Positions 1 through 9,185 of a stretch of DNA of 35,795 nt are shown in pieces; position 1 is the first letter of the stretch, and the number at the start of each line of letters is the position of its first letter. The notes beneath the pieces are model-generated. The model was not told where the DNA came from. It saw only the letters and a program-made list of their open reading frames with translations, and searched no databases. This stretch comes from Collybiopsis luxurians FD-317 M1 (taxonomy: Eukaryota > Basidiomycota > Agaricomycetes > Agaricales > Omphalotaceae), in assembly GCA_000827265.1 (NCBI GenBank), contig KN834826.1, positions 232,988-268,782 on the forward strand, written 5' to 3'. The translations under genes were made by a program, and so were the position numbers.

Positions 1-3
1 AAG

Positions 4-71
4 TTTGAATAATGATTACTGAGCATTACTTGTAGCACCTGACTAATTTGAATAGTGCTTATTGAGCATTC
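4..71. repeat. Imperfect 24-bp direct repeat, two copies
   Basis: Positions 4-27 and 48-71 carry two near-identical 24-mers beginning tttgaata and ending gagcatt, 44 bp apart. They lie upstream of the TATA box at 194-200, so they may be enhancer-like repeats of an LTR or promoter. That role is inference. Confidence 0.6.
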
Positions 72-193
72 TCACAAGTTCAGCTTGGCACATTTATTCT
101 GCTGACTGAGCAAGAGAAACCAATTCAGTTGTTTCACACAGACATTGACCAATGGCAATATTTGCATTGTACCATTGTCTCAAGCCTGAACAG

Positions 194-200
194 TATAAAA
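194..200 (+). promoter_or_regulatory. TATA box (TATAAAA) of an unassigned promoter or LTR
   Basis: TATAAAA occurs in a plus-strand context that looks like an LTR U3/R junction: upstream direct repeats, then an A/G-rich leader. No coding region follows on the plus strand before the minus-strand gene ending at 692, so this may be a solo LTR or truncated LTR. No partner LTR is visible in the window. Confidence 0.35.
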
Positions 201-302
201 GAGAGACAGAATATGCATAGAAAGACAAGCACTGGTTGCCCCAAGACTGCCCTAAGCTATCAGCTAAAGCAGTTAAGGTGCAACTGTGTGTTTCTAGAGA
301 AA

Positions 303-306
303 GATA

Positions 307-338
<32 letters not shown>

Positions 339-355
339 GAAAGAAAGAGAAAGGA
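303..355. repeat. (AAAG)n microsatellite
   Basis: A tract of about 12 AAAG units with a few GAGAAA interruptions. The open frame through it, 129-392 on the plus strand, is low complexity (Lys/Glu/Arg) and is not taken as a gene. The rest of 1-690 holds a short (TG)n run near 619-632 and nothing else recognised. Confidence 0.9.
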
Positions 356-691
356 AGAACTAGTACAGAAAGAGAAAACTTGTAACAGTTAAAAACTTAA
401 AGTCATTGTTTCAAGTTTAGTTCAGAAGTACCAGTTCAGATAAAGAAAGTCAGTTAAGAAAGAGCAAAGTCATAGCAGGCCCGAGTTTTACAGAACTCAA
501 GAAGCAAAAATCTGTTAAGCCTATTATTATTTGTATTCTGTGCAATTGTATATTGAATTCTACTTTGAAAAGACCCCCTTGAACTCGAGTGTTTGACTTA
601 AAAGTGTGTTGGTGTTGGTGTGTGTGTGTGTTTGTTGCACATTCACTTTTGCACTTAGCCCAGAGTCAGCATATCACCACACCCAAACAAG

Positions 692-2566
692 TCAATCAAC
701 AATGATTGGGGCTCTCAAGTCCTTTGACACTTCACCTGCCAATCCTACAGGATTGCTGGCCTCCATTTGAGACTCTGGGTCTGCTGCAACTTGATTGCCC
801 TTCGATTCAGGTGTGTGTTGAGGAGTGTCAGCACCAGATGCAGAAGCTGAAATGGAAGCTGACACTGCTGCAGTCTTGGCCTTGATTCCAGTGTAAGTGT
901 TGGGAGCAACAAGTGCCAGCCAGTTAGCAATAGAATGTTCACCAGATGGAACTGTGGTGAAGTTGAAGGGTGAGTCCCAGTTGCAGAAGGAGGTGAGGAA
1001 ACAGAACTATGGTTGGGTCTTGAAGGGAGTTGTGGAGTTCCTCCATGTGTCTGTAGAAGCTCACTTGAAGAGCATTGACATGGGTGGCATGCTGATTGGC
1101 AATGACTGTGGCTTCCTAAAGGAACTTGTGCAATGCTTGAGCTGCAGCAAGTTTCACCTGGACAGCTGGAAATAAAACAAGGAGATTAGACAAATCATTG
1201 TTAGAAAGAAAATTGTTATACATGATGGAGACCTGCAGAAAAGAAGGTGGGCCTGGTCCATGGTGTCAAGACCCTGGTCAAGATCCAAGGTGTGGGAGCA
1301 GGAGTGGCAGTTCTTTGAGCAACTGGAGCACTTGGACAATGCACAAGATAGGTGGCAAGGAGTTCTGGCCTTGAAGCACTTCATGCACTGACCCTTGGGA
1401 CCAGAGGTCTAGAAGTACAAAGTTAATACTGGGAATAGTGTGATAAGAAGCCCTGTACTTACCTTTGGAAGGGCCAAAGCAAGGATCTCAAGATCCTGGA
1501 TGTTGAACCCACAGTGATTATGGCTCACCAATGTCCTGGCCTGACAGAGATGAGGGCCGAGAGTGAATTGCAGTGCTTCAGAATGAAGCTTATTGCCACT
1601 CTATAAAGATCAAAGTTAGCAAGAAAAGATTGCCAGTGGCCTTGGTGGTCTGAAAAGAGAGAAAGTTAGTTGGGATGGGAGGATCAGAAGACCACCTACT
1701 GAAGAAAGCTTGGGTGGCAGAGGTAAAGAAATGTATTTGAGGATACATACTAGTGGATGCATAGAATGACAAGGAGCAGGAGCAGATACCTCCAATGCAG
1801 CCTTGCTGCACAATTTACCCTTTGATTCTAGAAAGGATGGGAGCTCATTAATGAAACTAAAGCAATAAAGGAGGAGGGTGTATGACTGGCAGAATGAATG
1901 CTGTGGTCCTTGTACTCACTCATGAGAGGTTCCTCTAGGCTCTCCTCAGATGATTCATCTACTGAAGAAGGGACAGAAGGGAACTGACACTTGGCCCAGG
2001 ACACCTTGTGCCTCTTTTGTACTTGAGTGTCCAACTCTGGGTCCAAAGGTTCCTCCTCACTTTCAGGAAGGGAACTGGCAATTGAATGGGTGTGCTAAAG
2101 AAAGAATAGATTTATTTTAGAAGGAGTTATGATGAGAGAAGGAAAAGGAATGTACCTTTTTATTGCTGGAAGGCTTGGAAGCTGTAGGTGTAGGAGAGTG
2201 TTTGAGCTTGCCCACCTCTGCATCTTCAGGCCCCGCTGCAATTGTCCTTGTACATTTGAGGCAACACAAAGGGTGGGTCCATTCATCCAAATGAAGGTGC
2301 AGGCTGACCCAGGAAGACAATGTATTCGCTGGGGAACTGCATGGTGTGCAGAAGGAGAGCTGACTCCTTTGCCTTGCTAGAAAGGGGAATCAGGAGAAAG
2401 GCAGAAGAGCAGTCATTGAGGCTGATATGGTTGGCCTAGTAGAAGAAAGTTGGGAAGAGAGCAACAGGATATGAGTGCAGTACTTATGAGGATGTCAGTC
2501 ACCATCTCCTGGGGCATAGCCCAGCCCTCCAAGTAATGGCTATGTCTACTGTCATCCAGACAAGGG
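692..2566 (-). pseudogene. 3' part of a split, decayed multi-exon gene with a Cys-rich exon
   Basis: Family not recognised. This is the downstream part of a gene whose 5' part lies at 12572-13170; a retrotransposon separates them. Exons are inferred from frame and splice signals: 2566-2503, 2435-2156 (contains a frameshift), 2094 to about 1850 (Ser/Glu-rich), 1600-1463 (46 codons, intact), 1408-1233, then a terminal exon to the stop at 692-694. Introns run 54-67 nt with clean GT..AG ends, for example GTAAGT at 1462 and GTACAT at 2155. The 1408-1233 exon encodes a run of CxxC-like pairs (CMKC, CSSC, further Cys), so a zinc-binding role is possible. The last exon has an in-frame TAG and a frameshift and ends in an Ala/Ser-rich tail. 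The intact exons and splice sites argue for a once-functional gene. Confidence 0.6.
2562..2566. repeat. Target site duplication aaggg (left copy)
   Basis: The five bases aaggg directly precede the LTR terminus TGTTATGACC. The same five follow the other LTR at 12567-12571. A 5-bp TSD is normal for Ty3/gypsy integrases. Confidence 0.95.
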
Positions 2567-3251
2567 TGTTATGACCTTCTCCTGAATTTATACAGTTAAC
2601 AGTATCAGTAAATGGTAATTCAATTAACTAGTTCCTATGTCATTTTGTGTAGACAATGACATAGCGACAAGCTTAAATGTGAGTGATGGTTAGCAAAAGG
2701 TTGTAGTTGTATTCAATAGTTAATACAATTACAATGAAAACAACAGTGTCTACAATGTAATAACTATGATAGACACTGTTATAGATGGTAGTTAGAGTTG
2801 TAGATAGGTTGTGGAGGTCGTTGACAGTGACTTTGAGAGCAAAAAAAGAAGAAAAGAAAAAGGATAAACCCAGACAAGTAGTTAAAACAAAATATCTGAG
2901 CTGGGGTTCTATAGGAATCTCAGCAGTTTATATACTGTTTTATGTTGTACATACTAATCAACAGCTATAATCCACTGGCATCGGGGATGTATAAATGCTG
3001 ATGTGGCTGTGGAAACTTGCATACCAAGTTAGCAGTCCAGCTGGTTAGTTTTCAATAAGGATGTACACTTGAATCGATTGATGTGTCCTTTTGACATTTA
3101 TGCCTGCGAATGCAATGTCTGAGGCTTTAGTTTATGTATTTGTTGTTGATAGAATGTGTGAACATATTAGCTAGAAGTTGAATTAGTAGGAAACAGTAAA
3201 AGAATCAGTGAAATGACAGAATTGGAAGGTAATTTGGGATGGGTCCTAACA
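2567..3251 (-). repeat. 3' LTR of the gypsy element
   Basis: Starts TGTTATGACC and ends GGTCCTAACA on the plus strand. It aligns along its whole length with 11881-12566. A TATATAA box on the minus strand lies at 2928-2934, the equivalent of the promoter in the 5' LTR. The open frame at 2785-2970 is a by-product of this repeat, not a gene. Confidence 0.95.
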
Positions 3252-3266
3252 TTACCCCCCCTTCCA
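3252..3266 (-). promoter_or_regulatory. Polypurine tract next to the 3' LTR
   Basis: Read on the minus strand, the bases next to the 3' LTR are GGAAGGGGGGGTAA, a purine run right at the LTR edge. This is the expected plus-strand primer site for reverse transcription and fixes the element's orientation as minus. Confidence 0.85.
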
Positions 3267-3748
3267 GGTCGAGATCCCTCCTCTCTTGGTCATTCATTTC
3301 ACTTCTGCTGGACTATACAATTGCTTTCTCAATGGTGAGCATGTTTGGCAGCCTTTTTGTTTATTCCTCCTTTGGTCTTGAATGCTCTTTTTGCCCACCT
3401 GTCATTTCATGTCCTACCTTGTTCTTTCTAATCTCCATTGTAATGCCTTGTTTTGTTTTTATTCTTCTTCTATTTGGTGGACCATCATTCTTAGTTGCCA
3501 AATGTTTTGTTGCTGTCTTAGCATATTTTTAAATTATGAGCTGATGGTGTCTTTAGGGCACTTATCAGCTCCACATTCCTGGTTCCTACTCACATCCCAA
3601 TTGCATCCCAACTCCCTTTGTCCATCCCTCATTGCCACTGATCTCTTCAACTATTGTTTGCCATTCCTTCTCATTTTACTTGTCCTACTGTCACAATGTT
3701 GCCAGCCTCTCCTGGCTTGGTTTGTCCATCCATCGGTCTATTTTTTTG
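3267..3748. other. Pyrimidine-rich non-coding stretch inside the gypsy element
   Basis: The plus strand is strongly C/T-rich. Open frames here encode hydrophobic Phe/Leu/Ser strings that reflect composition only. It lies upstream of a TATA box at 3749 and can be read as the promoter region of the antisense gene starting at 3922. Confidence 0.5.
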
Positions 3749-3756
3749 TATAAAAA
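3749..3756 (+). promoter_or_regulatory. TATA box (TATAAAAA) of the antisense gene
   Basis: TATAAAAA on the plus strand, about 170 bp before the proposed ATG at 3922, preceded by a C/T-rich stretch as is common in fungal promoters. It is oriented against the retrotransposon, so it would not serve gag-pol. Confidence 0.5.
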
Positions 3757-3921
3757 CCCCTGTATTTTTGCAGTTGAAACCCCATCTTCCACTTTTTGAC
3801 ACTTTTTCCCCTTCTCCATTGACTTGAATCTGACTCTGATACTCTCATCTCTTCTTTCATTGTATGATTCCATTCTCGAACTTCACTTGAATTCCTTTCT
3901 TGGCTGAATGCATCAGTCAGC

Positions 3922-5056
3922 ATGAGGATGGATGTGCGGTTGGGGATGGGCAGCTCAAACCTTGAGGTGTTGTCATCACTGGTGATGCAGGTGCAGGGTA
4001 TGAAGCTCATGCTTTTCTTTTAATTCCTTTTGACCCATCCTTCTTTTCCTAGTTTAACCCTGCGATCCACCTCTCTCAACCACTCTGACCAGATTGGCAT
4101 TGTTCCTCCATCCAATCTGTTTCAGCAAACTTACCATTGTCCCCAGCTTCTCCTGGAACACCAGTCTCTATGTCAGGAGATGGTACTATACCAACCCCAA
4201 CTGACCCAAGATTGGGTAAGTAGTTTTCACCATTTGTTATTTTTCTTTGACACAGTGTTGATTTTTGTTATTTTATAGCTCGAGCCATAGATCAATATAA
4301 CTTCTTGGCCTATTGTTATTGGGATGCTAAAGGAGAAGTTGATTGTCTGAGTAACCTTGTTCCCTAGCTGGCCAATGTTATTGAAGTCCTCTTAGCATCG
4401 GATGTATCAGTCATCTCTCCCCTCCTTTCTTTGATCCTCAAAATCTTCTTTCACATTGGTGCTACCATTAAAGGAAATTCAAATTCAGGACATTCTTTCA
4501 AAGCTGGACAACTCATTCAACATTTGGCTGTTCTTGCCTTGGGTGCAATCAGCAAAGTATTGAGTGTTAAAGATTCCATTTTGAAAGAGTACCCTTTTTT
4601 GGAGGATGCTGTACATCACTTGTCCACTTGTAGGGAGGTGTCAATTGCCAGGCATATACCTCGATACACCATTATCTTCTTATATTGATTAGTCCTTTAG
4701 TTCACCATTTAACAGTGCTCTTACCACTCCACTGGTTGACAATTTATTTCCTTGGGCATCTGTGGCTGCCATCTCAAACACTTCAGTTCCCTATTCACCT
4801 GTCCTTGCCCCATATTGCTCAACATTGACCTGTCATAGTGCATAGTGCATTCACCACCCTTCCTAACTGTCCCATTGATCTGCCTCCTTCTCCTGTTGAG
4901 GGTTCCTCATCCACTACAGCTATTCCTATGTCTATGGTTTCCTCAACTGAAGCTACCATTGCTGCTTCCACCACTAGGGGTACAAGTTCAGGTGCCAATT
5001 TTTGGTGCAACCATCATTGTCATTGCAAACCCAAGGTCAACTGTTTCAGCCATTGA
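3922..5056 (+). pseudogene. Antisense spliced gene carried inside the gypsy element, unknown function
   Basis: This plus-strand gene lies between the end of pol (5485) and the 3' LTR and runs against pol, tail to tail. Proposed exons: 3922-3997; 4053-4215 (Pro/Ser/Thr-rich, one 1-base frameshift); 4279 to about 4688. The introns are 3998-4052 and 4216-4278; the second starts GTAAGT, ends TTATAG and joins the frame in phase. Exon 3 codes for about 130 residues of coherent, non-repetitive, helix-rich protein (for example ARAIDQYNFLAYCYWDAKGE), broken only by a TAG at 4365-4367. A Ser/Thr-rich tail with frameshifts follows to a stop at 5056. I do not recognise the family. It may be a captured cellular gene or an accessory antisense frame belonging to this retrotransposon lineage. 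The introns show that the DNA was not acquired simply as spliced sense mRNA. Confidence 0.6.
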
Positions 5057-5484
5057 ATTAACCACTTGTTGGGTAGAGGACCAGTGTGTAAATGGTCCAT
5101 TCCTGAATGCCAAGATTTTCTATGATTCTTGGACAAACTTGTACCATTCTTCCCATCATTACTCATGTACTTCTGACTAGTTATACTCCTTAATTTCTCT
5201 ATACTCCCCTTCCACTTGTCATTTTTCTTTTCATTTGCTAATTTACTCTCTATTAATTAATCTTTCTCATCTTCAATTTTACCTTTTGAATAGTTTATTT
5301 ATTGAATTTTTTAGTAGGCTGATACCAATATATGACCTTTGCCTACTAATTCTTTGTTTGTGTGACAGTCTTTCAAGTTCAATGTTGTTTTTCATGCCTG
5401 TCAGTTTCCTTTAAGTCAGTATTCAGAAGTTTTCAAGTTGATTTGTGTACCACACTCTCTGTCAAACCTCTTCATTCTCACCAG
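5057..5484. other. AT-rich spacer between convergent antisense gene and pol
   Basis: About 430 bp with no credible coding on either strand. It separates the 3' ends of the antisense gene and pol, so both terminators could lie here. I see no specific signal. Confidence 0.5.
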
Positions 5485-6358
5485 TCACTCTTCTGGGGCA
5501 TGCAGCTTTTTGGGATGTGTATTTTGATACTCTCTAATTGCTTGCATAGCTCTGTCCAGATTAGCTAGTATCTCCCATGAGTCTTCTTCTGGTCCGTAAC
5601 TGTTCCACCACACTAGGAACTTCAGGGTTCAACCAAAGTACCTTGAATCAAGGATTTCCTCTACTTCGTATACTTTGTCACCCTCTATGTCTATTGGAGG
5701 TGGCGGTGGTGAATTGTGTCCAGGTAGTTTATCATCTTCATGTAATTTTAGTAAGTTGACATGAAAGATGTTGTGAATTCCTTTCATATTTTTTGGAAGT
5801 TTTAGACTCTGATTGGTCCTCTCAGTCTGTCCATCTGTTTCTGGAAGGTAGGCTGTAGATAGATTTGTACAAATGTCAAGTGACTTACACAGTGCTTGCC
5901 AGAAACTAGATATAAAAAGGGTCCCTCTGTCTGATATGATATTTATTGGTAGACCATGCTTACTGAATATGTGTTTGATGAAATGTTTTGCTAAGTCTGT
6001 TGCTTGGTCTGTTGTTTTGCAGGGTACAAATACTGCTTGTTTTGTAAGTCTGCAAACTGTTACCATGATTGCATCACACTCATTTGATTCTGGTAATCCA
6101 ACAATATGGTCAACAGAAATAGATGCACATGGTCTTTCTCCTACAGGTAGGGGTTTTTGAAATCCTAATTTCCTCTTTCTGACAGCTTTTGCTCTATTAC
6201 AGATGTGGCATCCTTTCACATAACTTTCCACTAATTTCCATAGTCCTGGCCAGAAATAGTTGCAATTTATTAGTTGGACTGTCCTTCTGATTCTGAGATG
6301 TCCCATTAATTTGTGATCATGATGATTTTTGATGGTCTCTATGCATAGGTTTTCATGG
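5485..6358 (-). pseudogene. Integrase core plus chromodomain of the gypsy element (internally deleted)
   Basis: Integrates retrotransposon cDNA. In order on the minus strand: an HHCC zinc domain (His-His before 6306, then CHIC at about 6210-6200), the catalytic D,D-35-E triad in SVDHIVGLP, ISDRGT and DGQTERTNQSL with exactly 35 residues between the second Asp and the Glu, then an abrupt jump near 5802 from the catalytic domain to KLPKNMKGIHNIFHVNLLK. The piece normally between them, roughly 100-150 residues, is missing. A chromodomain follows (VEEILDSRYFG, stop, then FLVWWNSYGPEEDSWE and a C-terminal tail to the stop at 5485). The in-frame TGA after YFG replaces a conserved Trp. A frameshift near 6355 joins it to the RNase H frame. 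The chromodomain would direct insertion to marked chromatin in a working copy. Confidence 0.9.
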
Positions 6359-7978
6359 TCAGGGACATATTTTCCCCCCTTTTAAGAGTAAGCCCCCCTC
6401 CAGAAGGAATTCCTCTATTTGATTCTTCTGTATCTTCTGTATTGCTTTGGTCATGTAATTGTCATTTGGTGCCTTTCTTATTTTGTTTAGCTGTAGATCT
6501 TCATTTAATATTTGAGTTGCCAAGAGTTGTTCTGGTCTGATTAAGATCTTATTATTCATCTTGTTTGCCTCTTCCAAAGTGGATTTCTTTCGGTATACAT
6601 CTGCCCTTCTTGTTAATGCATCCGGCTTCCCTCCTAGTTTACCTGGTTGATAGTTTATAACAGAATCAAAGCCAGATAAGAGTTCAGACCACATTGTCTG
6701 TCTTTGGCTTAGTTGTTTGGTGATGGTAAAAAATTGTAGGTTGTTGTGGTCAGAGTACACTTGGATGGTGTTTCTGGCTCCTTCCAAGTAGGCTCTCCAG
6801 GGTTTGAAATCCTCCACAATTGCCAACAGCTCTTTGTCATATATATCATAATTCAATTCAGATACTCCCATTGACCTTGCATAGAATGCAATTGGGTGTA
6901 GCTTCTTTGTTTCTACATCCATTTGGGATAATATTGCTGCAGTTGCATAGTCTGAGGCATCACATTCTAGTATGATAGGAGAGTTGACAGCAAAGTGTCT
7001 TCTTATTGGTGCTTCTTCAAATGCCTCCTTAAGTAATTGAAATACTGTCTCACATTCTGAAGCACATTCCCATTGTTTGGTTTTTCCTCTTAATCTAGTT
7101 AGTGGTGTCACAATACCTGAGTAATTATCAATAAACTCCCTATAAAAATTAGCAAAACATAAAAATGACTGAAGTTGCTTTACTGTCTTTGGTTGTGGCC
7201 AGTCCATTATTACCTGTATTTTGGAGGGGTCCATAGATACTCCTTCAGGTGTGATAATTACCCCCAAGTATTTCACCAATTGGGTTGGAAGCTGCACTTC
7301 TGTGGCTTGGCATGTAATTCATTTTCTTCCAGTCTTTGCAATACTCTTCTAACATGTTCTTTATGTTGAACTGCATTCTCTGAGTAGATGAGGATGTCAT
7401 CCAAGTAGACTATGACAAACTGATCAATCATATCATGGAACAAATCATTTATAAAGTGTTGAAAAACAGCAGGGGCATTGGTTAGCCCGAAGGGCATAAC
7501 AAGATATTCATATGACCCAAACCTTGTTTGGAAAGCAGTTTTCATTCATGATCCTTGGCAACCCTTATGTTGTAGTACCCATCCCTTAGATCAATTTTAG
7601 AGTCAATTTTGGTACACTTTAACTGATCTATCAAGTTCCCTATCAATGGTAGTGGGTAGTGATCCTTTTTAGTAAGTCTATTGAGGGCCTGTAGTCTACA
7701 CATAACTGTAGACCCCCATCCTTCTTTTTTGCAAAGAGCACTGGAGCCCCTATAGGTGCATTGGATAATCTATCATCAATATAAGTTTTTAGGGTTTTCA
7801 ACTCTGTTTCAGACATGTTGTACGGTATTCCTATAGGTGGTAGTTGGTTATCTTCAGTTTCAATCTTGATATCATAGCTCCTGTGCTTTGCTAACTTGAT
7901 GCATAGTGGGCCAACACTAATGCATGGTGGGACTTGTGCCCTTTTTGGTGTTCCATTACATTGTGGATCCTGGATCAT
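6359..7978 (-). pseudogene. Reverse transcriptase and RNase H of the gypsy element
   Basis: RT begins around APIGAPVLFAKKKDGG, has [33 protein letters not shown] and the catalytic YLDD box ([12 protein letters not shown]), then YLGVIITPEGV and the connection FANFYREFI. RNase H follows with ILECDASDYATAAILSQ, ELNYDIYDKELLAIVE and VYSDHNNLQFF, then the pre-integrase linker to GGKICP. Breaks: TGA in place of Trp after DHE near 7546, a shift between the two RT frames near 7290, and another at the poly-G/A run near 6372. Conserved residues are largely kept, so decay is moderate compared with the gypsy pieces at 16.6-22.8 kb. Confidence 0.92.
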
Positions 7979-8102
7979 GGATCATCAGCATAATGAAAAC
8001 TAGCTTAAATTGCAAAAATTAGATCAATTCAAAATTACCTGCCTTGGATCAGGCACAGAATTGTCAGAGCAGAAACTCGGCATTCCATTTCATTCCATAT
8101 AC

Positions 8103-8883
8103 TCATAACCTGGTGGCCTCTTCAGATGAAAATACCTTAACAAATTTGTGATATGCCTCAGGTACATGTTTTCTCATGGCCTCATGGGTTTCATCTTTAT
8201 CTCCCACTCCAGAGATTTTGGAATCTTCATTAACTGTTTCCCTAAGTGACAGGGTTTCCCTTCCTATGGGTTGGACATTAAGGACATAGGTCTCATACCT
8301 ATTTTGCATGAGATTCCTAAATCCTTCAGCTCCTATCAAGCTTATCTCTACCCTGTCTTCTATCCTCTCTTCTGAATCTGGGAGTCCCTTTCCTTGCCCA
8401 TCACTCTGTTGATCTATTAATGGGTAGGTATTTTATAGGTGATTGCTGCCCCAAGGGTAGCTCCATTGAAAGTCATTGTGAGCCCTTTCCAATCAATGAC
8501 TGGGTTATGCCTTCTTAGCCATGGTAGTCCTAGTACTATTCTTGCTGATGGGTGTAGTTGTGTTACTAATAACTCCTTCCTAGTTTCTGTACCATCTTCA
8601 AAAATGAAATTAGTGATAAACTTATGTGTAATGTTTCCAGAGGATTTAGAATTTCTATCAAACAAGGTCAGTGGAATAAACTTTTCCGTGGGTACTTTGC
8701 TGCTAAATTTGCATCAATAAATGATTTTGAGGCACCGGAGTCAATCAGTGTTGGTATTTCCTTATATGGATCTACCCACAGTCTGGTATTGATTATAAAG
8801 GACTGATCTGCCTTGGAGTTTATTGAGGGTACACCACCTGGTATTCCTCTTAGTGTTTCCAAGTGAAGATTTGTCAGACTCAA
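8103..8883 (-). pseudogene. Aspartic protease and protease-RT linker of the gypsy element
   Basis: The retropepsin active site is seen as TLIDSGASKSFIDANLAAKY on the minus strand within 8668-8883. The C-terminal flap and fold follow in another frame at 8417-8665, ending in ARIVLGLPWLRRHNPVIDW, the usual gypsy signature. The linker to RT continues at 8103-8339. At least one frameshift near 8666 separates DSGAS from the rest. The protease would process Gag-Pol in virus-like particles. Confidence 0.88.
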
Positions 8884-9144
8884 TTCTCAGTTCATTGGGC
8901 CGACTAGTCTTTTTCCAATTCCATGGTCTTGAGGTTATCCTCACCCTCAATTTCTTTCTAGTAGTAATTTGATCTCTTCATCATATTCATCATTCAAACT
9001 AAAAGTCGCATGTCCATATGCTGTCTCATTCTCTACATCTTGTTTTTCATATTCAGGTTCACCTTCCAGGCAATTTTCACATATACATCCTTCTTCATTT
9101 ATTTTAACACCATGTAATGTTGCATTAGTCTTCCCTTTCTCTTC

Positions 9145-9185
9145 ACAGTTCCATCCATAATGCCTTGCTTTCCACACTCATAACA
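9145..9185 (-). other. Gag zinc knuckle, broken by one missing base
   Basis: The minus strand reads CYECGK in one frame and HYGWNC in the next, giving a CX2CX4HX4C nucleocapsid knuckle if one base is absent in between. This RNA-binding motif closes Gag in many gypsy elements. Confidence 0.8.

Noticed and set aside
129..392. Open frame with Lys/Glu/Arg repeats
   Set aside because: Produced by the (AAAG)n microsatellite; no ATG of its own and no splice context.
2785..2970. Short basic open frame present almost identically at 12100-12285
   Set aside because: Both lie wholly inside the LTRs and are duplicated because the LTRs are. Not a gene.
3239..3753. Hydrophobic open frames resembling membrane proteins
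   Set aside because: They arise from a C/T-rich strand, overlap in two frames and begin inside the LTR; there is no homology or splice support.
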